Assembly (NCBI GenBank): GCA_029948255.1
Contig: JALIZF010001877.1
Location: 1,043,340 to 1,107,339, forward strand
DNA: 64,000 bases
From: Telmatactis stephensoni
Lineage: Eukaryota > Cnidaria > Anthozoa > Actiniaria > Isophelliidae
Reading direction: 5' to 3'
Under the pieces are notes generated by a model that had not been told where the DNA came from, searched no databases, and saw only the letters and a program-made list of their open reading frames with translations. The position numbers were made by a program, and so were the translations under genes. Below are positions 54,310 to 63,032 of the stretch, one piece after another. Position 1 is the stretch's first letter, and each line of letters begins with the position of its first letter.

Positions 54310-55512
54310 ATTCATTACACCAAGAAAAGAAGGGGTTGAACAAATAGCTATCCAATTAGAAATTGATACTTTGCTAGATAAACGAGTTATTAGCAAATCT
54401 CTTCATGAGGAGGATCAGATTGTTTCTCCTATTTTTCTTCGTCCAAAGAAGGAACCTAACAAATTTAGAGTTATTTTCAATCTCAAGTTCCTTAATCAAG
54501 CTGTTACCTACCATAAATTTAAAATGGATACTTTGGAGACAGCCATTACACTTATGAAGCCACACTGTTTCATGTCTTCCATTGATTTAAAAGATGCTTA
54601 CTAATCCATACCTATTTCACCATGTTTTAGGAAGTATCTTAAGTTTGCTTGGAAAGGTGGACTGTACCAATTTCAAGCTCTTCCTATGGGCTTTACGAGT
54701 AGTCCTCACATATTTACGAAGGTTTTGAAACCAGTGTTTGCCTCGTTAAGAACACAATTTGGCTATAACTGTTTAGGCTATATCGATGATTCTTTTTACA
54801 CAGAAGATTCCTTTGAGGAATGTCAAGAAGCCACTCTTAAGGCAGTCCAGTTGTTCTCGAGACTTGGCTTCACAATTCAAGTCGATTTTTGTTCCAACTC
54901 ATTCCATTGATTTTCTTGGTTTCTGTTTAAATTCCACTACAATGCAAGTTTGCTTACCGGAGTGGAAAAAAGGAAAAATAATGGGTTGCGCAGGAAATTT
55001 TTGGAAAGGCGTGTCTTCCATCCGAGAAGTGGCTTCACTTATAGGCACATTATTTTCTACTTCCCTGAGGTTCAGTTTGGTGCCCTGTTCTACCGGCATT
55101 TGGAAGTGGATAAAGATCATTCCTTGAAGTCAGCCTTGGGAATTTTGACAACACTCTGGAACTTTCATCTGAAAGTGTTAATGAAGTAGGCTGGTGGGTT
55201 GATCACGCATACGCATATAGGGATATTGATCAGGGACCTCCCAACCTAACCCTTAACACAGATGCTTTGGGTTGGGGGGCTACGACCAATGATAATCAAA
55301 CCCAGGGACTTTGGTCTCCACTTGAATCTAGCCATCACATTAACATCTTGGAGCTTTGTGCTGTGAAATTGGGACTTAAGGCCCTTCTTGGATCCATTCA
55401 CAATCAACATATCAGAATTGTTTCAGATAACATGACCACTGTATCATATATTAATGCTATGGGGGGCTGTAAGAGTGAGCATTGCAATGCTGTCACTAAA
55501 ACCATTTGGTAA
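54310..55512 (+). pseudogene. DIRS1-like reverse transcriptase and RNase H, decayed
   Basis: EGVEQIAIQLEIDTLLDKRV, SPIFLRPKKEPNKFRVIFNL, KFLNQAVTYHKFKMDTLE, CFMSSIDLKDAY then TAA at 54602 where Tyr is expected, SIPISPCFRKYLKFAWKGGL, FQALPMGFTSSPHIFTKVLK, CLGYIDDSFYTEDS (catalytic DD). A frame change in the T run at 54884; FVPTHSIDFLGFCLNSTTMQ; IREVASLIGTLFS; further shifts; then RNase H LTLNTDALGWGATTND (Asp), INILELCAVKLGLKALL (Glu), IRIVSDNMTTVSYINAMGG (Asp). All catalytic acids are still visible, but the gene has at least one stop and several shifts. Confidence 0.75.
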
Positions 55513-55514
55513 TG

Positions 55515-56444
55515 GGCCATTGAAAGATCTAATTGGTTGTCAGCTGCCTATCAGCCAAACAATATGATACTTACATCAGGAAATGGTGTTCATTTTGTGT
55601 TCAAGAAAAGATTGATTCATTGCACCCCAATGTCACTAGCATGCTAAAGTTCCTTCACAGTCTTCACTTTCAGAACTTAGCTTATTCTACGTTAAATATG
55701 ACCCTGTCTGCTTTATCCAGTTTTCTGATAGGCTTCAAGTTTGGTGGAATACAGTATGGTATGAGTGATCATCCTTTGATTGTATGTTACATGAAAGGAG
55801 TGTTCAATTTATGTTGACCTACACCTCGTTATGTTGACACGTGGGATATTCAACCTGTTCTGGATTACTTGGAACTGTTATTCCCATTGGAGCAACTCTC
55901 ATTAAAGGATTTATCGTTGAAACTTGTAATGTTATTGGCGTTGACATCTGGTCAAAGATGTCAGGCACTGACTTTTCTAGATACCCAGAATATGAGTGAA
56001 TGTGCAGATGGTTATGTGTTTCTTATCAAAGATCATGTAAAACAGGATAGACCAGCAAAATTATTTTCATCTGTTGTTGTGAAAAAATACTCCAAACAAG
56101 AACTCTGTGTTGATTCAACTCTTCAACATTACTTGGCTCGAACTCAACCGTTTCGAAAAGAAGTGAATATAAGACTCTTACTATCTTATGTCAAGCCTTA
56201 CAAGCCAATAACTGCAAGTACCGTTGGTAGGTGGATCAAATGTGTGCTGAATAATAGTGGTATTGATACTAAGAAGTTTAAAGCTCACAGTACGAGAGCT
56301 GCAGCTACTTCCAAAGCAAGTCAGATGATTCCAGTTGATCAAATCCTGAAGCACATAGGATGGTCAAGGGAAGGACCTTTTCAGACATTCTATAATAAGC
56401 CTATTTGTAATAATGTCCAATTTGACAAAGCAGTATTGAAATAG
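55515..56444 (+). pseudogene. DIRS1-like tyrosine recombinase; catalytic domain open
   Basis: Core-binding part LSAKQYDTYIRKWCSFCVQE and ALSSFLIGFKFGGIQYGMSD, a TGA at 55815, PTPRYVDTWDIQPVLDYLEL. The catalytic part is open from there to TAG 56444: LALTSGQRCQALTFLD (Arg), KDHVKQDRPAKLF (beta Lys region), FKAHSTRAAATSKASQM (H-x-x-R), ILKHIGWSREGPFQTFYNKP (Trp, catalytic Tyr). The full R-H-R-W-Y set is present, unlike the Ngaro-like copy at 46508, which has Lys for the second Arg. The single stop in the linker is the only break seen. Confidence 0.75.
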
Positions 56445-56500
56445 ATTGTTGTTTGTGAACTGGATTTGTTGTGTCCATGATTATTACTTTAAAGTCTCAT

Positions 56501-56532
56501 GTTAACAGGAAGTGACGTCAGCGGGATTTGGT
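56501..56532 (-). repeat. Right inverted end of the DIRS1-like element
   Basis: GTTAACAGGAAGTGACGTCA and GCGGGATTTGGT pair with 52669-52700. Confidence 0.7.
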
Positions 56533-56547
56533 TTAATTAATTAAATT

Positions 56548-56816
56548 AAACAAGACTTACCTGTAAGTTGAAGTTTGATTGTGATTCTACCAAATCAGTG
56601 ACTCGCTGAGGGTTAACATGAGATGCACACTTGCCGCCGCAGTTACTCAGTATTTTAAAGAATTGGACATGATTATCAAAGAAATCAGACAACAAGCAGA
56701 TATGATGGGAGAGGACAAAAACAAAGGTTACAACATGGGAGGGCATGTTAACCCTCAACGAGTCACTGATTTGGTAGAATCACAATCAAACTTCAACTTA
56801 CAGGTAAGTCTTGTTT
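56548..56816. repeat. Hairpin with 72-bp arms and exon-like loop
   Basis: Left arm 56548-56619 and right arm 56745-56816 are complementary in 71 of 72 bases, and AT-rich flanks extend the match. Each arm carries CAACTTACAG/GTAAGTCTTG, a strong splice donor in outward direction. The 125-base loop is open on the plus strand (CTLAAAVTQYFKELDMIIKE, then IRQQADMMGEDKNKGYN). It may be a foldback element, an inverted pair of YR-element ends, or an inverted duplication of an exon border. Confidence 0.85.
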
Positions 56817-57251
56817 AATTTTTTAATTTCATTCGCAAAAAAAGCAAAACTCTCATCAGTAAACACAAGAAAATTAATCCCTTTATTGCACAATACCTTG
56901 CGACCATGCAAGTCAAAATAAGTGTGTGGAAATTCCCGCCATTTTCTGTTAGCGGACGCGTTTGTACACCTGAAAGGCGGAAAAAGGTAATGTGATGAAA
57001 GAAAAGCAAACCTCTCTTTGCTTTTAAGTTGATTTTTATGCAAATAACATGGAAAACGACGGCAAATGTAAATGTCCTTCAGGTTGTGGGTTTAAAGGCA
57101 AAGCTGACGTCTTGGAGCTGTAAAATATAATTTGTGGGCTTCTTTCGGTCGAGTATTTTGGATGTTTGTTGAGGAGTTACAGTCTTCCTTCAATGTTGTA
57201 AAAGCAAGAATGTACTTAAGTCCGAGTCTGAGACTCATTCAACATTTCTAT
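56817..57251. other. No recognised gene
   Basis: Short motif-free ORFs on both strands. Nothing else. Confidence 0.4.
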
Positions 57252-57353
57252 ATTACCATAGGCATTTAACTGCGGTAGTTAAAATGTCATTAATTCATGT
57301 GTAAAGACGTAAATGGCAAATTTTGATATTATCGTAAACACTTATGTATCTCG
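57252..57353 (+). repeat. Dispersed repeat, copy 2
   Basis: Same family and orientation as 31551-31650 (TTACCATAGGCATTTAACTG, GTGTAAAGACGTAAATGGCA). Followed by a G/A-rich stretch GGGGAAAAGGGAGGGGGACT. Confidence 0.65.
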
Positions 57354-57580
57354 AGGGGAAAAGGGAGGGGGACTGGAGAGAGGGGAAAGGGAAAAGGAGG
57401 GCCTGACACAAACACATATAAGGAGCTGTGTTCATTGCAATATTTTGGCCGAAATCCTGATTGGTCAAGAGAACAATAGGTCGCAAACCAGATGTTAACA
57501 GACTTGTTCTGTAAGATCAATCCGCCATCTTGAAGTCTTTCTCTCATGATTCGACTTTTAGATTTTAGCTGCAATCATCA

Positions 57581-57928
57581 ATGAGTATTTCTGTAAAAGA
57601 AGAAGAGTTCGATTTAGCTTTTCAAACAGCCCTAGACTTTTTTCCAGGCATACATCCCAAGAGAGAACAGATAGAATGTGTCAAAAGTTTGGTCGTTGAC
57701 CGACAAGAGGTACTTGGTGTCCTCCTGACTGGCTACGGGAAAAGCTTCATCTATCAAATTGTACCCAGGATTTATTCTAACTTGTGGAAAGCGAAGCACA
57801 ATGAAGATAAAGTGTTCAAAGTTATTGTGGTCAACCCACTTGAACTGATTCGACAACAGCAAGTAAAAAAGCTGGAGGAACTAAACATCAAAGCCGTGGC
57901 ATTGGTCTTTGCTGTGGATCTCAAGTAG
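57581..57928 (+). pseudogene. RecQ-like DNA helicase, first exon only
   Basis: Starts MSISVKEEEFDLAFQTALDF. FFPGIHPKREQIECVKSLVV matches the RecQ motif 0 region, VLGVLLTGYGKSFIYQIVP is Walker A (motif I, TGYGKS), and VIVVNPLELIRQQQVKKLEE is motif Ia. A stop follows at 57926 before the DEVH box, and the next recognisable sequence is on the other strand. RecQ helicases unwind DNA using ATP; copies of this type are multiplied in cnidarian genomes. Truncated, likely non-functional. Confidence 0.65.
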
Positions 57929-57929
57929 A

Positions 57930-58242
57930 GTTCTTTATAAGCCTTCCAGCAATTGAAGATCTTTCGTGCACACCGCCTACAAAGTTTACAAGTTTGGTAT
58001 TGTGTTTTGATCACACTTATTCCGACAGTGAGCAATACATCTGATATTATACGTTCACCAAATGAAGAGCAAAATTCTTTGTTTGTTGAGGCAGAAAACA
58101 GGGGTACAGTGGATGCTTTTACTCCATATTTTACTTTTATGTTTACTTTGCAAAGATGGCAAATCAAAAAGAGTCCATCCGAAGTTGATGGCATGTTTGC
58201 TACTGGCCTGAGACTGCACGGTTGATTACAGGTGTTGGCCAT
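57930..58242 (-). CDS. ZAD-like zinc-finger exon, minus strand
   Basis: From Met 58242: MPSTSDGLFLICHLCKVNIK, VPLFSASTNKEFCSSFGERI, then TCKLCRRCARKIFNCWKAYK. Two Cys pairs (CHLC and CRRC, the second preceded by CKLC) separated by about 60 residues resemble the ZAD-type treble-clef fold. It abuts the helicase exon tail to tail. It is like the N-terminal domain of uncharacterised cnidarian proteins whose C-terminal part resembles the plus-strand block at 58335, so an inversion may have separated them. Confidence 0.45.
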
Positions 58243-58334
58243 ATAAGAACTGTTAATGAATGTGAATTTCCCAAAATCATGTCAAAACTTAAAATCAAAC
58301 AATGAATTTCATAGTTAATCTCTGTTTTCTCTTC

Positions 58335-58960
58335 AGAACAAGGAAATACTACAGGAAATGTTAAAGAAAGTGGCAAAACAGCAGACAGTGGTTGGTGATG
58401 TGCTGACTGATGATGTTGATGAAAGAATCAAAGATATAAAAGCTAGAGAAGGAACTCGTGTGCGCCCTGTGTGTCAGACAGTAATGGAAAGGACAAAAAG
58501 GAAGTGCATTAATCAAGATTGTAGAGCCAATTTAAAAGCTGCTGAAAAGCAGTTGGATGGAAGTGAAGTTTTAGGCTTTGCACTTATTGCCCCATTAAGA
58601 CAGCACTCGCCAAGAGTTAAAGAATCTCTATTATCATTCAATGTAGAGGAAGCAAGTAACAGCTACAGTTAATATTGATGTAGCATTTGCTGAATCATAT
58701 GAGTGGTCAGATGTTCCATCAAACCATACAGAGCAGCCTACCAAAGTAACAGCATCAGATCCAGTATTTGTCAACCCATGCTCAGTGGATGCATTGAAAG
58801 AAGTCTTAAGAAGAGTCGGCTTTGCTGCTGGTATCAAAAGGTACCACAGTGATGGAAAATGATCGAGAGAATGGCTGTCAGTCACTATGGATGGCCTGCC
58901 ATACCTAGTGTGCAGGAAGTTGTTGAATACAGTGAGAATGATTTGATTTGATTTGATCGG
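58335..58960 (+). pseudogene. Fragment of an uncharacterised cnidarian-type protein (DUF6589-like family)
   Basis: After TCTTCAG: ILQEMLKKVAKQQTVVGDVL, VRPVCQTVMERTKRKCINQD, then a frame change near 58660, NIDVAFAESYEWSDVPSN, DPVFVNPCSVDALKEVLRRV, GFAAGIKRYHSDGK, TGA, SREWLSVTMDGLPYLVCRKL. The 'REW---DG-PY' box is common in large uncharacterised, probably element-derived, cnidarian proteins. Function unknown; at least one stop and one shift. Confidence 0.4.
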
Positions 58961-59379
58961 GTGGTCCTTAGAATTGGCATACTTCATGTTGAAATGAAAG
59001 TGGCCAGAACATTTATGAAAATCGATTGGGAAGTATACCTTTCTTCCTTAACAAGAGAGCTTGGTTTTGTATCAGATGCTGCACAGCATTACATTAAGGT
59101 GGCCCGTACCTATTGATTTGTTCGTCAGACAAATTTTAATCACGTCTTTTTACATCAAAACCTTGTCCCATTTCTAAGAAATTTGTAGCCATTTGTCTAC
59201 AAGCCTTGAAATTTGTACCGGTAATTATTTTTCTGCAAATTAGATCAAATAATTCGAGATATCAGACAATTTTTAAAAGTAGCTTTTTGAGAAAAAAGAT
59301 TTGAGCCACAAGATCCAAAAAGAGCTACAGCCTGTGTTTAAAAGCACGAAAATTGAAAGCCAAGTGAAAACGTGTGAAG
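58961..59379. other. No recognised gene
   Basis: Transition between two decayed elements. An ATTTGATTTGATTTGATC short repeat lies at about 58940. Confidence 0.4.
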
Positions 59380-59697
59380 TGAAACCACCCCTCGTCAACC
59401 AACAGAATGTAATCTACAAATTTCAATGTGGCGTATGATGTGTGCTATATCAGTTTACACGACACGACACCAATACCAAAGGATAGAAGAGCACAAAAGA
59501 CCATCCTCCTTAATTGGCAAACATCTATTGTTTCACCACAATAGAGACACACAGGACTTAGGACAACAATTCACTATCTTAAAACGTTGTTGTTCTAAAT
59601 TTGACTGTTTAATATTCGAAATGCTACTCATCAGGGAATTAAAACCAACCCTCAATGTCCAATCGGACTCTGCCAAAGCAAAACTTTTTGTTTGAAT
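59380..59697 (+). pseudogene. Third Penelope-like fragment: GIY-YIG C-terminus of a different lineage
   Basis: VKTCEVKPPLVNQQNVIYKF then QCGV begins the GIY-YIG; after shifts IEEHKRPSSLIGKHL, then FTILKRCCSKFDCLIFEMLL, IRELKPTLNVQSDSAKAKLF, V and TGA. The KFDCLIFEMLLIRELKPTLN block is the C-terminal half of a Penelope-type GIY-YIG. It differs from the CNLC-type ends at 19600 and 21870, so a second Penelope-like lineage is present. Followed by a 3' tail with GATGACAGGAGATCATCGAA then ACGTCC. Confidence 0.65.
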
Positions 59698-59889
59698 GTA
59701 AATATATTTTCCTTGTCAATTAATTCACGCTTGATCTATCAATAAATTGTTGTTGAGAATGATGACAGGAGATCATCGAAACGTCCAACTTATTGCGTTA
59801 GTTTTTCTTGTTAAATGTCTATCAAGATCCTTCCTAATTTTTGAAAAAAATTGGTCATAAATCCAAAATTCCAAGGTGCATTTTTGTGG

Positions 59890-60245
59890 TTATTGGCTGT
59901 AAGCCATAAACACTATGTCATCGAGTGTGTAAGTCCGTGAAGTGTTAGGCTTTTACGAACTGAGAACGGAAATATGGCGTTGACCTCTTGACATATTTTA
60001 CACAATTTTTTTTTTCGCTTTGATTTTATATCTGGTTTAATATTACCATTTGAGGCGACCGTGAAATGCATATTTAATTAGGCATGCTTGCCAGCAAAGG
60101 TCTGCACTATAAGCTCGATGCTTGACTAATTAGATATGCATTTTATAGTTGCTATAGTTGCCTCAGTGATTTCTACCCATCATCCTTTTAGGTCTAGTCT
60201 TGTAGGGTGGAGACTGATCAGTGCCAACATTTTCTGAAATGACTG
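59890..60245. mobile_element. Degenerate copy D of the CTATTTCAAAAAAGGTT MITE family
   Basis: The right half CTACCCATCATCCTTTTAGG, then a GCCAACATTTTCTGAAATGA end, matches copy C's TTACCCATGCTTCCTTTCGG and GACAACATTTATTGAAATAG. The left end is not clear. Confidence 0.4.
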
Positions 60246-60870
60246 TTAAAACAATACTGAGTTATGAATGATTTTAATGAAATATGGAATTTCAAAGCTA
60301 AAAGTTTCTGATTTGTTAAATCCTATAGAGAGAGTGTAGTAGGGGTCAGGCAAGGGTTGTGAAAATGAGAAACCTAGTTGTCATATCAGTGTGTATTTTG
60401 GCATCAATATCCAAACAATTTGAATAAAACGCACTCCCAAGTCTCTTGAAGAGTTATGTTTATTTGCGGTAATGACAAGTGTGGGTCAATTTATTGATGA
60501 AAATTATACGTTTTTATCATATTGAGAGCTTAGTTTGTTGGTTTAGTGTGTATTTACAAACTATTTGCACCATTAACTGTACATTGTACATAATCCAAAA
60601 AGAATGACAATGATCAGAATTTATATTTATTATCTTTAAAAATCTTATCTAAGCTTGCTTGTTGCCGTTGTATCAAGGGTAGCATTTTCACCATTTTTTT
60701 CTATTCCCATTCATAGCTTAAGATTGAAACTATAAGAGTGATGTAGCTTCTTTGGACTATGGTTACTAACAATGGACTATCATATTATTATTGATTGTTC
60801 AAATTCATTTGTATTTTGATTGTTATCATATTTATACCACAAAGTAATGTTTACAATCATTTTTTCTTAG
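60246..60870. other. No recognised gene
   Basis: AT-rich; may contain an intron upstream of the 60871 exon. Confidence 0.4.
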
Positions 60871-61043
60871 TTGTCACACATGCTTCAGACAATGCCCCCC
60901 TAACGTCCATTGATGGCAATGAGTTGGACCCTGGCCTGAGCGATCATCTGAATTTCCTCGAGAAGAATAGACTCAGCCTGCTTAAAACAGTCTTTGTGGA
61001 GGAAAAAGGAAAGAAACGTCATAACTCTATTCTCACTGAATAA
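60871..61043 (+). CDS. Terminal-exon-like segment, unidentified
   Basis: Follows the acceptor TTTTTTCTTAG at 60870 and runs to TAA 61041. Reads VVTHASDNAPLTSIDGNELD, PGLSDHLNFLEKNRLSLLKT, VFVEEKGKKRHNSILTE. Hydrophilic. The family is unknown; could be the last exon of a host gene. Confidence 0.3.
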
Positions 61044-61061
61044 TTAATGAGCACGGAGCAG

Positions 61062-61069
61062 TATATATT
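61062..61069 (+). promoter_or_regulatory. TATA box upstream of the 61179 leader ORF
   Basis: GCAGTATATATTAGCTCC lies about 115 bases before ATG 61179. Followed by a GC-richer leader. Confidence 0.35.
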
Positions 61070-61178
61070 AGCTCCACACACGTGCCTTATTGCACAACGT
61101 CGTTCGGAGCTGCGAGAGTCGACTTTGAATCGTTGCCGTTCACCGCCACCAGCCCAGTTCTTTCTACTATTTCACATT

Positions 61179-61295
61179 ATGGCTGCTAAAGAAACTCTTC
61201 CACCTGCTGTGCCCAAAGACCCGGCCCAAGTTGATCATCCTGCAATTCCAGATGCTCAACAAGGTGCTCAAGTTCCGCAGCAAGTTCAATCTGGA
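61179..61295 (+). pseudogene. Gag-like leader fused to LINE C
   Basis: MAAKETLPPAVPKDPAQVDH, then PAIPDAQQGAQVPQQVQ, Pro/Gln-rich; then the sequence switches at about 61295 into LINE C RT in another frame. The leader probably belongs to a different element or host gene into which the 5'-truncated LINE inserted. Confidence 0.35.
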
Positions 61296-62815
61296 CACAA
61301 CCAAAGCCACAGGCCCGGATGGAATACCGGCGAGGATTCTCAAAGAATGCGCCAATGTAATTGCTCCGTCGCTTTGCCTCCTATTTAACAAATCTTTACG
61401 ATCAGCATCAATCCCCAATGAATGGAAACTTGCAAACATCATCCCAATCCACAAGAAAGATAGCAAGGAATTTGTAGAGAACTATAGACCTATATCACTA
61501 CTATCTCTGGTTTCTAAAGTTTTGGAACGGTGCGTTTTCAATGCTATCAAGGACAGTGTATCAAGTCTCATTAACAACTCCCAACATGGTTTTACATCTG
61601 GCAAGTCATGTGTGACACAGCTGACTGAAGTTATTGACTTCATTGGTGCCAAAATGGATAAAGGAGGTCAAGTTGACGTTGTATATCTAGACATGTCGAA
61701 GGCTTTCGACAAGGTCAACCATGCGATTCTACTGCATACCTTACGTCAATATGGCTTTGGTTGTAACTTGCTAGAATGGTTCAATGGTGTTATCTGAGCA
61801 GCCGTTATCAGCAACATCAGGGGTTCCGCAAGGATCAATACTGGGACCCATCCTGTTTCTGTTATATGTCAATTCCATCCATGATGTTGTTCTATCAAGT
61901 AAAATAGCAACGTTTGCCGATGACACCAAACTCATAAAAGCCATAAAAACTGAAAACGATTCAACCCAGCTACAAGGAGACATTGACAATCTTGTCCAAT
62001 GGTCAACGTCCACCCAACTCATATTCAACGAATCCAAATCAAAACCCAAAGAATAACAAGGAAAATGAAGACAATCATTAGCACTTACTTCTTGCATGAC
62101 ACACCAATCGAGTATACGTCACATGAAAGAGATCTTAGTGTGTACATTTCTGACACCCTATCATGGTCCAAGCAAACAACAGAACAGTGTGCAAAGCAAA
62201 CAGAATGCTTGGCTTTGTCAGACGCAATACTAAGTTTATTAAAAGCCACTCGATTAGACGGTGCATATATCTGACGCTTGTAAGATGCCATTTTGGGTAC
62301 GCCACCCAAGTCTGGGCCCCTCAAAGTAAAGACCTAATGCGAAAAGTTGAAAGAGTTCAATGAAGAGCAACGAAATACATACTCAACCTGCCATTTGTAT
62401 GTCAGGAATCGTACAAAGAAAGATTAATTAAGTTAAACTTGCTACCGTTAACCTTGTGGCACGAATACTTAGACATGTTATTTCTATTCAAAGCAGCCAA
62501 AGGCATCATCAAAGTCAGTCACAACGTTCTTCCAGAAGTCCGTCAAGCAAGAAGGACCACTAGATCTACCTCAAAGTCCAATGTCACCCAATTTTCATCA
62601 ACAACCTGTAGGACGACGTCGTATCAAAGATCGTTTTACATCAGAACCACAAGAATCTGGAACGCGCTGGCCAATGATCTAGAACTGTCACTGTCCATGA
62701 ATTTGGAATGCTTCAAAGGCACCCTAAAAAAGTACTACAGACTTGTATTAAATGTATAAATGCTTTAGCAATACCTGTATGTAAGGTCATGCCAATAAAG
62801 CTTGTTATACTATAC
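61295..62815 (+). mobile_element. LINE C (CR1/jockey-like), 5'-truncated, decayed
   Basis: RT read in pieces: TTKATGPDGIPARILKECAN, NYRPISLLSLVSKVLERC, QHGFTSGKSCVTQLTEVIDF, VVYLDMSKAFDKVNHAILLH (Asp), a small deletion near 61790, TSGVPQGSILGPILFLLYVN, KIATFADDTKLIKA (DD), a shift near 62040, then ANRMLGFVRRNTKFIKSHSI, GYATQVWAPQSKDLMRKVER and a C-terminal domain ending TLKKYYRLVLNV at 62758. An AATAAA lies at about 62797, followed by the 3' end. RT catalytic acids remain, but three or more breaks are visible. Confidence 0.8.
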
Positions 62816-62819
62816 GTAT

Positions 62820-63030
62820 GATCCTGAAGATCCAAGAGCATGGAAAACCATCTGCCCAACATGTAACTCAAGCAGAAACCTCACAAGACCAGTGACCTCT
62901 TGTTTTTAAATTTACGTACATTTTAATCATTTTTGTTATTGTAATTTAATGGGCCCGCTGTAATTGGTTTATAAGCTGTTGCGGCGTTCCTGCCTTTGGC
63001 AAAATAAATAAAATAAAATTTAAAAAAATA
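62820..63030 (+). repeat. 3' tail of another LINE-like retroposon
   Basis: A short coding remnant (DPEDPRAWKTICPTCN, then RPVTSCF and stop) is followed by untranslated sequence and an (AATAAA)n/A-rich tail at 62998-63030. It ends exactly where the polymerase frame resumes, so it marks an insertion into that gene. Confidence 0.5.
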
Positions 63031-63032
63031 AG

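Larger units (their letters stand above)
52669..56532 (+). mobile_element. DIRS1-like YR retroelement with inverted ends
   Basis: 3.9 kb with gag, RT-RNase H and YR in that order. Inverted ends: ACCAAATCCCGGTGACATCA then CTTCCTGTTAAC (52669-52700), and GTTAACAGGAAGTGACGTCA then GCGGGATTTGGT (56501-56532), two to three mismatches in 32. Inverted termini and a YR are DIRS1 traits. gag and RT are broken, but the YR catalytic domain is intact. Confidence 0.75.

Noticed and set aside
59757..59800. Hammerhead ribozyme in the Penelope-like 3' tail
   Set aside because: TGATGA and CGAAAC core pieces are present (Penelope-like elements can carry hammerheads), but the base before TGATGA is A rather than C and stem II does not pair. 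Not supported.
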